From NCBI GenBank assembly GCA_900491605.1, contig UESW01001878.1, positions 226,411-290,410 on the forward strand: a stretch of DNA of 64,000 nt, read 5' to 3'. The notes below the pieces were generated by a model that worked only from the letters and a program-made list of their open reading frames with translations, ran no database searches and was not told where the DNA came from. The position numbers and the translations under genes were made by a program. Below are positions 22,345 to 35,383 of the stretch, in pieces; within the stretch, counting starts at the first letter, position 1; every line of letters starts with the position of its first letter. This stretch comes from Calamus simplicifolius (lineage: Eukaryota > Streptophyta > Magnoliopsida > Arecales > Arecaceae).

Positions 22345-22896
22345 GTGAGCTTCTATTTGTACAGCTCAAATCAATTAGTACACTTTCTAATTTTTTTTTA
22401 AAAAATAATTTTTAAATTATCTTTAAAATCATCTTTTTCGTTCGCTTTCTTCTCTTGTCCGTTCGCTTCAATAGTTTCCTCAGCTTTCCTTTCTTTTATC
22501 GTTTGCTCGACGGAACCCCCTTGTACGCTTCAATAGTCGCCCCCTCCCTTGCTTTTCCCTTCTTTCCCCTTCGCTCGACAGCTCCCTCTGACTCCCCTCC
22601 ATTTTTTCTTCTTTTCCGTTCGCTCCGATAGCCCTCCTTCCATCTTTCCTCTTCGCTCCGATAGCCTTCCTTTTTCGAGCACCGACCTTCTCTTCGACTT
22701 TTTTGCCCCGATGCTCAGGAGAAGGGTGAGGGAAGAGGGAGGAGCGCAGCGAACGAGAAAGATGAAGGAAAAAGACGAGGAAGGGGGGCGACTGCCGGAG
22801 CATACGAAAAATGAGGCGAGGGTTTTAAGGATAATTTAAAATTATTTTTTAAAAAAAATTAAAAAATATACTGAGCGGTGCAAATTAATAGAAGCT
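22345..22896. mobile_element. Inverted-repeat element 1 (MITE/MULE-like, ~0.55 kb)
   Basis: The left arm from about 22347 (GAGCTTCTATT, then TTTTTAAAAAATAATTTT) is the reverse complement of the right arm ending at about 22897 (AAAATTATTTTTTAAAAA, then AATAGAAGCTC), for roughly 85 bp. CTCCTTCACATG occurs directly on both sides (22333-22344 and 22897-22908), a long target duplication. A 9-12-bp duplication would suit a Mutator-like element. The core is CT-rich with repeated TTCGCTCCGATAGCC and no coding region. The exact ends are uncertain by a few bases. Confidence 0.6.
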
Positions 22897-22920
22897 CTCC
22901 TTCACATGAGTTAAAAAAAA

Positions 22921-23197
22921 TTGGTTAAATTATATTTTTAACCCTTAAATTTAGAAGAGTACATCACTTTATTTTTTAAACTTAAAAAAGTTACAAAATT
23001 ATTCTTAAACTTTATTTTTTTTTTTGTTTCTATTTATTTTTTATTATTAAAATAGGGAATGCTATTAGAAATTTACTGATTTAATTGACTTGTGTGGATA
23101 AAAATTGAGCGTGTCCCTTCTTTCTCTCCCCTTCTCTTTCATCGCTGCACGGCCCTTTCCACCCTCTATGCCCCCTTTTCCTTCTCTTCCCTTATGC

Positions 23198-23235
<38 letters not shown>

Positions 23236-23448
23236 CATCAGGGGATGGAGAGGGTCACGCGCGACTTTTGTCCATGTAATCCAACCAACCATATAAACCA
23301 ATCAAGTCAGCAATTTTTATCTTTTTTTAACGATAGAGATCAAAAATAAATAAAAAATAAAGTTTAAAAATAATTTTATAATTTTTTAAAGCTAAAAGAT
23401 TAAAATGGTACATCCTTTTAAGTTTGAATTAAAAATATAGTTTAACAA
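22921..23448. mobile_element. Inverted-repeat element 2 (foldback/MITE-like, ~0.53 kb)
   Basis: The left arm (about 22922-23095: GGTTAAATTATATTTTTAAC, TTTAAACTT, AAAATTATTCTTAAACTTT) pairs with the right arm (about 23265-23447: AAAGTTTAAAAATAATTTT, AAAAATATAGTTTAACAA), leaving a short centre with (CT)n at about 23199-23230. No coding sequence is present. No clear target duplication was seen, so the superfamily is not assigned. It sits almost end to end with element 1. Confidence 0.55.
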
Positions 23449-23739
23449 AAATTTTTAACTCTAAGCTAATATGATAAGGATAAGTTCTATTGGTTACTAA
23501 TTAAGCAGGTACATGAAACCTCATTTTATGTCAGCATCACTTGCAGCATGCTTGTCATGATTGTGCAGAGAAAATGTGCTCAAAAGATTAGCGAGTGGCA
23601 TGCAGCCGACTAAAATGGATGCATCCATTTTTTTTTGGCAGATTATCGAGAATAATTATCTCCTACACTTTGATAAGCTGGCGAGGCTAATCACGTTACA
23701 ACAAATTTGGTGGTTGATATTTTTTTTTTCGACGCTAAG

Positions 23740-24905
23740 GGAAGCCTCAAATTTTTGAAAGCCTGCCGATGCATTTTAAAAGTGTTAGAATTTAATGATG
23801 CTTTTAAGCATTAGGGAATCAATGACACTTAAAAGCGTCGTTGAACCTTTCTAAACCTTACCCTACCCTGATTTTTTTTTTCGATTGCTGCCTTTTTCTC
23901 GCCCTACTTGATTTTCTTTTTCGATCGCTGCCTTCTTTCTCGCTACTCTGATTTTCTTTTTCGATCGCTACCTTCTTCCTCCTATCGTCCGCATCCTCTT
24001 CCTTCTCGTCGCCATCGATGCTGCTGCCGGCATCTTCTACTCTTGCTGTCAAAAAGTTTCAACCTTTCCTTTGCTGTCGTTGACCTTATTACCAATCCAC
24101 CATCCTCAACATGGACAACCGCCTCCGTCGCCCCTCCACTGTCGCTGGAGGCCATCATTACCAGAGTTAGTAGCACTTCATCCCTTCTTTTTTCGATTTG
24201 ATCTGAAATAGTAAGTAATATGTTTAATTTTGAATTGAATGAGATAATGAATGTGTTTGAATTTGGCAAAAGAATTAGGGTTTTAATTGGTGAAATAGTA
24301 AGTAACATGTTTAATTAGGGTTTTAAGGATGATTTATACGATCATGAAAGCTTGGTGAAGGCCTTCAAGCAGGTGGACGTGGTGATCTTAACGGTGGGGT
24401 CCATGTAAGTGGCCGATCAGACCAAGATCATCGACGCCATTAAAGATGCTGGAAATGTCAAGGTTAGGCCTTCATCTTTCGCCACCTTCACCCTTTTTAG
24501 CTAATTTTGGATGTGGGATATGCTCACCGCCACCGTTTAACTTCACGGTCTCTATATTTCTTGTACTCATGACTTTAGTTGTACATGTATTTTATTATGA
24601 TTTTAAATTAAGTAACTTTTTTAAATAAATTTTATTCATGTTATATACATTGTAACTACGATCCAATAAATAATTTTAGAGATGTTTAAGAGAGATTAGG
24701 CCGCTGTGATTCTATTTGCAGAGTATGTATATTGTGGTGGTATATAGGATTGATATATTACCGACGCTTTAAAGCGTTGTTATATTATTGATGGTTAAAA
24801 ATTTTATTTTTATTCTTGTTTTATCGATGCTTTTAAAGCATTAAAATGATTTTTTAATATTAATAAGCATAAAAAATATTTTTTTAGCATTAACTCAGAA
24901 TTAAT
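23740..24905. mobile_element. Putative DNA transposon with captured gene piece
   Basis: Both sides show short inverted motifs of one type: GATGCTTTTAAGCATT and ACTTAAAAGCGTCG on the left (about 23795-23840), and CGACGCTTTAAAGCG and GATGCTTTTAAAGCATT on the right (about 24755-24840). Repeated sub-terminal motifs like these are common in plant CACTA and related DNA transposons. Between them lie CT-rich sequence and an isoflavone-reductase-like exon. No transposase and no certain terminal repeat or target duplication were found, so limits and class are tentative. Confidence 0.4.
24328..24462 (+). pseudogene. Isoflavone reductase-like (NmrA/PCBER family) exon fragment
   Basis: One frame of 45 codons reads DLYDHESLVKAF, then VDVVILTVG, then a TAA stop (24406-24408), then VADQTKIIDAIKDAGNVK. 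This matches the region after the NADPH-binding start of isoflavone reductase-like or phenylcoumaran benzylic ether reductase proteins. Those are cytosolic NADPH-dependent enzymes of phenylpropanoid metabolism. The exon-like end is followed by GT at 24463, a possible original splice donor, and AG precedes the start. The stop sits where relatives usually have Gln, so a single C-to-T change explains it. No other exon was found, so this is a captured or broken fragment. Confidence 0.75.
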
Positions 24906-27900
24906 ATACTGTATCTCATGCTCCTTTGGTAGGTTAGTGAGGCCGCTCTCTTTCTATAAAAAAAAATAAAAAAAAAAAAAAAATGCAACTTATGGTATGG
25001 ACATGAAATTGAAAGAAAGTTTTATTCGCCAGGAAACACTATGCATGAATTGAGGTGGTCTTGTCATCAGGTTTGGACATCTTTTATAAATGAAAGACGC
25101 ACTCGAGGCCTGAGGTACTTTTTTTTGGCTCTTTTTCTTCTCTCTTCCACCGAGCACTCCACTCTCCCCCAGTTTTCTTCTTTAGAACAGCTGTTGCCGT
25201 CTGAGATCTCATTGTTGAATCCCACCCCCATCAGATATCATGTGTAGGAGATTTTGTTGGTAGAAGTGTAATCTACTGGAAGAAACGCGTATCAGTTGGT
25301 TCTAGGAGCAGGGAAATTAAAGACATATATAGAAGCCAAAATTTAAGTTACTTAAGTCTTGAAATTTCTTGTAAATTATGGTAGTACCGTTGCCAGTGAC
25401 AAAAATGTTAGTAATAACAGCAGTGATGAGGTAGAGAATGCAAGACGACGTGATAAAAAATCTTATGACATTGATCAATTCTGGTTACCTTCTCACTTTC
25501 ATATGTAGGTCCGTGACTTCAAGTCAAATTTTTACGGACTCCTCCAATGCTTCATGGAAATTACATCTATATCTGGAGTCCTTCTTCTATCATTTAATTG
25601 CAACTTACTGTGTGAAGTATGTTTCTGAGATGGCTGCTAATTAATTCCTGTGCTAGTTAAGATTTACTTGAAGATGTGGACCATGTGGACTTTGGTATAC
25701 CATGAAAGAAATTGATATATAGTTGACTTTGCATTTGGATTTCAATTTTAAAACTAGTCTATTGTACCTTTTCTTCTGTTATAAAATGCCTGTCCTTGTT
25801 ATGGAATATAACATTAGAGCATGGGAAGGTTAATATATATAGCATGAATTGATATGAGAAAAATCTCTAGCTAGGGTCTTTATTTGTTCCCTAAAATATC
25901 TTTGATATCTTTCCATCTTTATATAACAATCATAATTGTGCTTTATCTTTGTACAGGAGTATACCATCAATGGAAAGAATCTCTTAACCAAATGCTTTTA
26001 TGGAAAGCCGTCCAAATTTCTACACTGTTCACCAACTAGTATATGGTTATGCGACTCCAACAAAAAATATGGCAAATATGTTATTTTTTGTGACAATTTT
26101 CTCCTCTAGCATGGATCTTCTGGTGTAAATCTCATTGGACTAATCTTTTCTAGATAGAGCTTTCGTTCTATTAATAATCATGATCAGTAAACAAGAGAAA
26201 GATGAGCACAATCACTATTTGTCATAGAAGAATTAATATTGGTTCGATAGCATCCTCTCTCTCAAAGTCTATGCATGATTAATTCTATATTTCCTTGTTG
26301 AAGAATATAAGGCATTCTAATTCCACTGCTTACCAAGAGGAATCGAAAGGATGCAAGTCCTTCCACGTACGTCACGTGACATGGACACCAAAGCTAGGCC
26401 ATTGATTTCTAAAGTCATAGAGGTTGGTTGGTAGAAGTTAGAGAGAGAGAGAGAGAGAGATCCACATCGATCAAAAACGATTCAAACGCAAAGAAGAAAT
26501 GGTCCCCTTTCTTTTATTATCACAGTCGACATGAAGCATCATAGTGAAAAGACCCGCATAAGTATTTGTACGCTCTTCGTACCATTAAGCCCTGACATTG
26601 TATTCTTTCTCCGTGAGACAAGGAAGGAGAGAACACGCGTGCAAGAGTCCTTTATTAATCCAACAAGTTTCAAAACGTACGCTTGTGCTATGGCCTATGA
26701 GGAGACGTAATTAAATTAAATGTTCATTGTAATAGTACGTACGTAGCCATCGTTCTTATCGTGTTAGTCCTCTCTCTTCCTTTCTTAGCAACTTCCACGG
26801 CGAAGAAAGTCATCGATCTGTTGTCATGATCTTGGGTAGGCCATGTTTGCTTCCCTCATCATGCATGCCGCCCCTTCGGCATCATTAATTTGTAGTGGTC
26901 CTACTCAAATTCTCCTGTTTTTAAGCACGTACGTACCCTCTCTCTTCTACACCATAGCATTGAGTTACTTAACAACTAGTTTTTCTTCCTTTTCTTGCAC
27001 TGTTGAGTAGGGCCCTGATGGGCATTGGCTGTTGGAGATCAACAAGTGGAGCGTGTCCTATATAGTTTCCAAGAGTGAGATGCCATTGATATTATACAAG
27101 TACAATACCATGCATGCCTGGTTGTGGAAGTCCATAAAGGGTCCCTATAATTAGCATGACCTCCGTGTTTTGGTATACGAGCCAAAGAGGGCTTTTTTAT
27201 TCCATACTGATTGATTAATATATAGCAACAACAAAGGATATATATGAAGTATGAACCACTTGGGAATGAAAGCCACCTATTTTTGCTTGACAATAAAAGC
27301 TTGTCGCCAGTACTGTTGGCTGATGTTGAACATCACTCATATATCATCCTTGTTTCAGGCTATTCCACTCTTCCCTTGTCCTCGCTGCAACTATTTAATT
27401 AGTTGTCGATCGAACTACTTCACAAGGAAGCAAAGTGATGCCTTTGTGGGCCACAGTCTGATGGCTCAGGTCGAACCACATCATTTATTGGTTCCACGAG
27501 AAACCAATTCAATGCCATGATAGGATACGATGATGACACGATGATCGTATGACAGCCACATTTTTAGGATATCATAGAAGCCAGACAAGATGAATACTGT
27601 AACCATAAAAGTAGGTGCTGGTCATCATCTTCCATCATCTATCAAAAATTTATTCTCATTCATGGGTGGATGAAACCGGCTTGCCTCCATCACCGTTCTA
27701 GATTTCAGTTGAATTAAGAAGCAGGGCACCTGTGATGCTTCCCATCGATCCCTTGCCATTGTTTTTAGCCTCGAACTCATGAAATCTGATGAGAATGAGA
27801 TTTTAAACAAGATTAATTTCTATTACAACTACCAAGAGAAAACTCTGCGAGTCTATTGCCTGTTGAAAACATACATGTGAACCAAGAATAAAGTTTCATG

Positions 27901-30900
27901 ATCATATCCCTTCCAAGTTCGTGCAAGTTCTCTAAAGTTTTTCAGAAGAGCAACTCTGAGTACGCTAAACAGCTTCAGTTCTGGCTTTAATTCAAGTTCC
28001 TTCGGTTAGAGAAGTAGGAAAGAGATGCTTGGTCTCATGCATCTTCTCACCATTGTGAGCAGCACTGACCTGTGGACATTGGCAAACACTACTTTGGCTT
28101 CTATTGCCTTTTGAATAAGATAATCAATCTCACAAGATCACATCATCGGTTTGGACTTTCTCTTCTCAATCTCCTTGATATCTGGCAAGCTCCATAAAGT
28201 TCAAATAAATTTGAATCTAGTAGCAAGGACCGCAAGAATTCTGGTGGACCACCAACATGAGCCCTGACAACGTCTTGATCCCAGTCATTAAAGGGGCAGC
28301 AGTGAAAGGTTTCATTGAAGGTGGAGAGTTTTTAGCATGTTACCAACCGTCAATATATATTTTGCCCGACTTTAGACAGCTAGCAAAGCCAAATGCACCA
28401 GTCTGGAAATTGGAGTACCGAAGGCAACATCATTTAGTTTGACATCTGGGACCACGGGCACATCCAAAGGTGGTACCATGTAGATATTGTGGTCGTGTTT
28501 GAATGCTCGGTGGATACTGACGGGCCCATGAATTGCGCTACAAGATTGATGATGTCCCAAAAATTTGGGCCATAATCTTGGGATTATACAGCGATCCTTG
28601 TTAAATATGTGCACATGATGAGTGGATTTGGATTTGTTAAAGTAAAGGTTATTACGCCCTCTTTGAAAATAATGAAAAAGATGCTGAAGCTAGTCACATG
28701 CCCATGGGTTCACGGGCTATCTTTAATTACTAGTTGAAAAGGGCTCAAAGGCATGATTGGTCGTGAAGAAGACAAAGAAAGATAACACTGTGGAGTACTC
28801 CATAAAACTAACATAGAAATGAAAAGTTGTAATAGCCCTTAGAAAGTCAATAGCAGGCCTTATAATACTTTCTTATCGAGTGTTTTATTAATAGAAATTA
28901 AAGATTACTTTGAAAGCTTTAAATTAGTGGCAATGATCAGTTGCACAAACAATGACATATAGGGTGAAAGGGACACATCGACAGTCTCATATGACAGTAA
29001 TTAAATAAGAAGGATGCATATGGCGCAATCTAATGAAACAAAAGTCAAGTTTATTAAGTAACAAGGAAATCATAGTTTTCTTGTAGGCCATGGCCATGCG
29101 AGACCAAGAATTATTTTGCCATTAGCTGCAAGACTTTGCAACATTTCAGGCAATTATTAATACTGCATGGGTCTAGAAACAGGTATCTCATGATACATCA
29201 ACATATATAATTAACCGAGACAAAAGAAGCTAGAGGCTTGCATGCAGTAGAACTAGCAAAGGGCTTGATGATGATGCATAGCATGGAATTTAATTTGGGT
29301 TTTGTTAGATAGCTATTGGTTAGTTATTTTTGCCATCACACATTGATCAAGGTACATATTATGTCAAAATTAAGAATAGCAGTTAAAATTCTTTACATTT
29401 TTTTTTCAATTGGTATTTCACCACATAGTCTAGTATGACTTAAGTGCATAGTATACTCGCTCTGAAAACGTAACCAACACCTTGAGCTAAACGTCCAGGA
29501 TAGTAGATGCATAGAATTTTGAACTGATTGAAACCCTATTTCTGAATATCCACAAGAGAAATGAATTCAGAATCAGGAAGGGCATTGTTTATGGCCCTGG
29601 CTGCAATTTCTCAGAAGGAATAAATTCCTTTTTTTTCAATGATTTTTAAATGAAAGAGAGAAAGAGAGCTTCTTCCTGCGTGATTGGTGACTTGTGCTTC
29701 ATAGGACAGTGCTCGCTATCTTTATCTATTTTCTTCAAATAATTAGTGATCATAATTTGGTGGTTTTCTTTAGTTGAAGTGCTCTGTGGACTGATAATGA
29801 GTTGGATGAGTGTTGGATAAGTTGTAATCCTTGAATTGGGCCTCGGGTATTTTTTAGATACGTCTAGGGTTTTTTTTTTCCGCCCTCCTCTTCCCTCTCA
29901 AGAAAGATTTCTTAGGTGTATTCCATGTTCATTTGTTGGCATGTTTACTTAGTGGTGCATAAATCCATTCCCCCAACCCAAAATATGTTTTATTTACTGA
30001 ATATCTGCACAATATTTTTGCATATAATTGTTAACTTTCTTGAAGTTCACAATTGGAGGAAATATCATTTTGAAGTAATGATCATTGACTTTGATTAATA
30101 GCTTATTGATTGCCATAGAAATTTCTTGCAATCCACTCACATTGCTGTTGTCTACGTAGGCCTAATGGAACTTTTATTTCTTCCTAAATAATATGGAGTT
30201 CTTCTCCTTTTTGAAAATATATCCTTTTCCTCTTTATTTTAAACTTGTTGCATATTGATCTTTCAAGGGCCATTGCCTGATTGCACACATCACGGATCTC
30301 ACCATAACCCATATAAGGTCAGTGATTCAATTTTGCTTAAACCATAGTGATTAATTGTTTCCTCTTAGGCGTAATACCATAATCCATAAAGTTTGACCAA
30401 AGTATCCTAAATTAGAGTCATGTGCAGGTGTAGAAGTAAAGGGGATTTTATAAAAATTCAGGAATTGGAAGCAAGTAAGATCCATATAAATAAAATAATC
30501 GTAAGTACTCTAAAGTAGATAGGAAACATGGTTACTGTGTTCTAGAGAGCTTAATATTAAGTTGGTTCAACTGCATATGAAAAGGAATGCAGATAATGAG
30601 AATTATATCAACAGATATGACCATATCCTTATCTCATGTCTTGGATTGAAACAAGACTACTTAAAACAGGCACATAATGAGAAGGATGTCTAATTCATTG
30701 TGAAGAATCATTAAGAACTGATTGTTTTCCTTGCAACCTTTTTTTATAGTGTTATGTGATGCTCAGCTACGTAACCTTGGTCTTGGGTGTTTTGAAGATA
30801 TCTTGTTAAATTCATTGCTATCAGTTGTTTCTCAAGCTAGACCATATAATTCTCTTTTGCCTTATTTTTTTCACCTTATTCTGGTATGCTGTATTGTGCT

Positions 30901-31953
30901 TTTGCTAGACTACTCCTATTTATCAAACATCTTAGAAAGAAAGGATAAGGTGAACGTAAAAAATTGAAAAGGATCCGAAGTAGAAATTTGCAAAAGTCAT
31001 CCAGAACAGGTAGCTGAGACAAGGATGACAAGCAGTCATAGTATTGAATTTTTTGTCTGTATGACATTGCATCGATCATTGATCTCACTAGTGACTCTAA
31101 TGAAGTGAACAATCAACTGAAAGAAAAGGAAATGCAAGCAGCGTGTTCTGGTATCTAATGAGACAGGCTACTTTATCACTTTCATTGAAGTAAACATTCA
31201 TTGAATAGTAAATAATATCATGAATACTTATTTTTTGAGAAGATATGGTGCCCAGTTTGAAAATCCAAAATTGAGAAGAAAAAATTGCACCCCCTGATAT
31301 AGACCTGGAATCAGTAAAGAACATTAATAAAACTTACTTTGGAATATCTTTATGGTTATCTGGATTCTCTTTCATTATAATGTTGATGGTTAGTTCAGTG
31401 AAGGATTATACAAACGTACTGTAATGTTGGGCTTCATATGGAAATTGGGAAGATAATTAATTTCCATCTCATTCTTTGTTGTCTCTTATGTTTCATACCT
31501 CTCTAGGAAAAAGAATATGGGAATTGCATCACAGGAAATTAAGGTCCTGGAGATTGAACATGACATGTGTTTTAAGGAATTTCTTGTACTAAAATCATGC
31601 ATGCAGAACTATCTCTTTTGCTCCTATGTATTGGAAACAAGGTGTGAGGATGCTCTTATCTTTTATTCTTTTAATCATTATTCTAGTAACAAGAACCATC
31701 TCTTTTGCTCCCATATATCACAAAGCAAGGTGTGAGATTTGTGAAGGACTATAGCAAATAGTGTGGAGTTCTATCATCAAACTAAGAGATATGGAATCAG
31801 CAGGCAGATTTGGTGAAAATGTATGACATTGTATATATTGTTTAAGGTTCTGAAGGGGCCACATATCTTAATGATTTATTCCCTGAAGCAAAGATCAGGG
31901 AAAAAATGACATGGTAGAGAAAGTGATCAACCTTGGGTGGGTTTGTCTGGTAC

Positions 31954-31992
<39 letters not shown>

Positions 31993-34644
31993 GTAATTTA
32001 TATTCAGCATCCACCCCTACGATTCAACATCCCTGAAACATAAGGACTTTATTATGATGATTGGAGTAAGTCAATTCTTGCCCCAACATCTGATCAGATA
32101 GTATAAGTCATATAGTTATTTTTGTAGGCTCTATATATATATATATATATATATTTGCCAGGTTGAGATGGAATCAATTGCCTGGAGAGTGTCTATTATT
32201 GCAGGTTTTATCTATTCAGCTTGATCCACAAAATTCTGATTCAATCAGTGAAGGGCATGTTTTATCTATTGGATATTCTCTGGATAAAATGATCATAGGA
32301 ATCCAGTGATCAAATCATGAGGTTCAATTTGAAAATAGGGAAACTGGTGAGACCTTTAGTGGAAGATGCAGGCAAGATTCTGAAAACATACTTGGCTTTT
32401 TCTGGACAGACTGCTTATCTTTTGACATCATATTCATAAAGACAAGGTATGCCCCCTTGATTCATGGCGTGAGGCAAGTGGTGGGTTGAACTTCCATGAA
32501 AATAAACAACATTGAAATTTCGGCTTTGAGTTTATAGTGGCCATGAAACTTTAGTCCTTTATGACAACTTCTATCCAGGTTAACTTAAGTACTTCATTCC
32601 CTCAATAGACCTTGCAATTCAGATTTGAGCACCTCTCTTTCTTACCAAAGCTATACCATATATCCATGGAAGTTCTTGATCACTATGCATGAATTATTTG
32701 TGGCACCTATGCATTATTCCACTCTTGACGTTCCTACTCTTGCCATATATCTAAGTCAACTATTTGACATGGGGTCCAAAAATTCCCAATGTGGACACAT
32801 TCTATTCAATAATCATTACTTCTTATCTCTCCAGAAAAGTTTAGTTTAAAAAATGAAAGCAAAACATCAGATTTTTTATTAATTTTGACATATTTATGTG
32901 CAACAAATGCACATTAAAATTTCATTCTATTGTGCAACAAATGCACATTAGTTCAAAAGATTTCACTTCAAAGGTCGTATTAAATTAGACTTCTTTTGGA
33001 GTTTTGGTGGTGTGCTTTTAAAGTGTGTCCCTGAAAATGTCTGAAACTTCATGTCTATGTAACACTAATGAATAACATGTTTTCCAATTCTTTGGTGTTC
33101 ACCTAGTGTTCATCCTTGGTAGTTTACCCCCTTCATGTTGGAAATAATTCATGCTTCTACCATTTTAGATTATTGTAGTAGTATTATTATTGCAGTATTA
33201 TTTTAGATTGAATCAAGTGCTTCCATGCATTCATGCTTGCTTATAGGCTCGTTGGGTGTCACCTACATTGTTTTGATGCTTTTCCATCAATTCACACGGC
33301 ATGAAAATTTTGTCCCTTGTAAAATTAGGATGGGATGGCTTGAGAGACATCACCTTCTTTATGCTTTTTATGTTAATATCTTAAAGGATAAAATGCAGAT
33401 TATTATCCTAAGTTTTAAGTGCTATCAAATAGTATTTATGTGATTTGAAATCTTACACTTAACTATTATATTGTATAGAGAGGTACGTTGATAACTTCTC
33501 ACACATATAACTCATGCATATACTTGAAATCAGTAAAATCAATGGTAATTTCTCTCAATCTTCTCTTCAATCCCATGAATCTTTTAAATTATCATAATGT
33601 ACTTGAGGAAATGAATATTTTTTTCATATGAAATTGGCTAAATGTGAGAAGCAATCTTCTATATTCCTCGCTTATGCAGTGGAAGAAATTGGCAAGTGTG
33701 AGTAGCATTTGGCTGTAGCTCGTAAGAAAGTAAAAAAAAAATGTAACATGATAATAAATGGTAAAAATTTAATAATATACTTTCATGAAATAACAAATAA
33801 AATATATGATAATTAGATGTAATATTTCAAATCACATGAATGCAATTTAATAGCGCTTAAATTATAGATTAGTAATCTATGTATTTGTTCCTAAATTATA
33901 TCATATAAAGCCTATACATATAAGGTGATATGTTGTATATGCTATCACTTTCTATTATCTATAATAATATACTAACAATAATTAAATAGCCAGAGTAATC
34001 TAGGTTGAAGGGGACAAATCTTAATCATTAGAACAGCACACTAGGCTTGATCTTCATGTTCCTTTTCTGAAGAGAAATTGTTCACATTTTGTTGATGTTA
34101 ATCATTAGAACAGCACACTAGGCTTGATCTTCATGTTCCTTTTCTGAAGAGAAATTGTTCACATTTTGTTGATGTTAGGCTTTGGGTATCAACCTAGCTC
34201 ATCCTATAAATTTTATTAATATAAACAATTTTATGCCAAATTTATTAGTCAATTATGTGAAGCCATACTTCGCTATTGTCATTGTGTACAGTGACATTGA
34301 TCAGCTTATCATTGAAAGTAATGCAGTTTTAGAAGATGATGTTTTTTTAACAACCTTGCGTTCTTCTTTAGATGCAGGAACTATTGGCTTGAGGATAAAA
34401 GTATCAAGGTTTCGTCATTATCAACGACAATAGAAATGGGGTTGATTCATTTTCTGAAAATTTTATTAAAAAATAGGTCATGAAAGACATAACCCCTATC
34501 CTTGGATGGCAAGGGAAGGAAAAAAAAAAAAAAAGGCTATGCTCTATGATGAGTACATTCTCTCTTTCTTAATTGGTGCTACGTAACAGGACATCCTAGA
34601 TGGGAAGAGGCTTTAAAGGAAATGACAAAGGCCTATATCATATA
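24906..34644. other. Long AT-rich intergenic region, no gene recognised
   Basis: Nearly 10 kb without a supported gene. Noticed inside: (GA)n at about 26441-26460, (CT)n at about 31955-31990, (AT)n at about 32132-32152, an imperfect 84-bp duplication near 31605-31735, two copies of TGTGCAACAAATGCACATTA at about 32896 and 32932, and the 77-bp duplication listed separately. An open frame at 34182-34433 (83 codons, ATG start) has no recognisable domain. Confidence 0.5.
34021..34174. repeat. Perfect 77-bp tandem duplication
   Basis: A 77-bp unit beginning TTAATCATTAGAACAGCACA and ending TTTTGTTGATG occurs twice head to tail, with no difference seen between the copies, in otherwise unique DNA. 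This suggests a recent event. Confidence 0.9.
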
Positions 34645-34649
34645 GTATT
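34645..34649. repeat. Target-site duplication GTATT (left copy; right copy 49524-49528)
   Basis: GTATT directly precedes the left LTR and directly follows the right LTR, fixing the ends of the 14.9-kb element. Confidence 0.85.
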
Positions 34650-34969
34650 TATTGTTGCTGGAATCCATCCTTCGACTCGGGCACGGTCGAGCTTCAAATT
34701 GGGCTCCATCCTGGACGGACCTGCAAAACAGTCCTCACGCGAGAGGCATTGGGGGTGGCCCTCTGCAGAAGACCCTCCGATGCTCAAGTCAGCGGAGATC
34801 AACAATAAACAAATATAGGGAGAAGGCTCTTGCTGAAGAGTCCCTCCAGAGTGGCCTTTTGGGAGCTCCGAGCAGAGCTTTAATGGCGGAAAGGGGTGAG
34901 CAGAGATAGAGTGAGAGTAGTGCTGAGAATGCATCAGGAATGCATTACCTGAGAGAATCTAGGACTGTG

Positions 34970-34980
34970 CTATTTATAGG
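34970..34980 (-). promoter_or_regulatory. LTR TATA box
   Basis: The minus strand reads CCTATAAATAG, a strong plant TATA box. The same sequence is at 48616-48626 in the 5' LTR, where it would start the genomic RNA. Confidence 0.65.
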
Positions 34981-35383
34981 CGATCACCTGATTCTTTGAG
35001 CATGTTATAGGAGTTTTGAAAGTTGTTAGGATTCGAGGCTGATTCGAATCAGGCTGTTGTGAGGCCTGTGGGATTCGTATCTTGTTAGTTAGAGGATCGA
35101 CGGCCGAGAGGGCTATCCGACGCTTTGAGATTCAGCGATCATATAGGCTATAGGTCATTTCTGGTAGTATAGGCATGATTGTCTATATGGATCCTTGTTC
35201 GGTCATCATGGTTCCGCAAAGGTAGGTGCCTGAGTGCCTCGATCGGGCCAAGGTACAGAGAACGGCCTGATCCACCGAAGTATGGAAAGGCTCAGTTTGT
35301 CGAGGTATAAAAAAGGAGTAAGCTAGGCGTAAGGACAGTTTAATTCCGTAGAGGTGTAGATATCCCTCGGACAGGCCGAGTTA

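Noticed and set aside
22480..22839. Frames of about 100 codons on both strands
   Set aside because: They run through the CT-rich core of the inverted-repeat element. Low complexity only.
28424..28480. Peptide word FSLTSGTTGTSK resembling the AMP-binding enzyme signature
   Set aside because: The frame is only about 35 codons between stops and no neighbouring part of an acyl-activating enzyme was found, so it is probably chance.
28372..28614. 80-codon minus-strand open frame
   Set aside because: It has no ATG at its start (GTG) and no recognisable domain.
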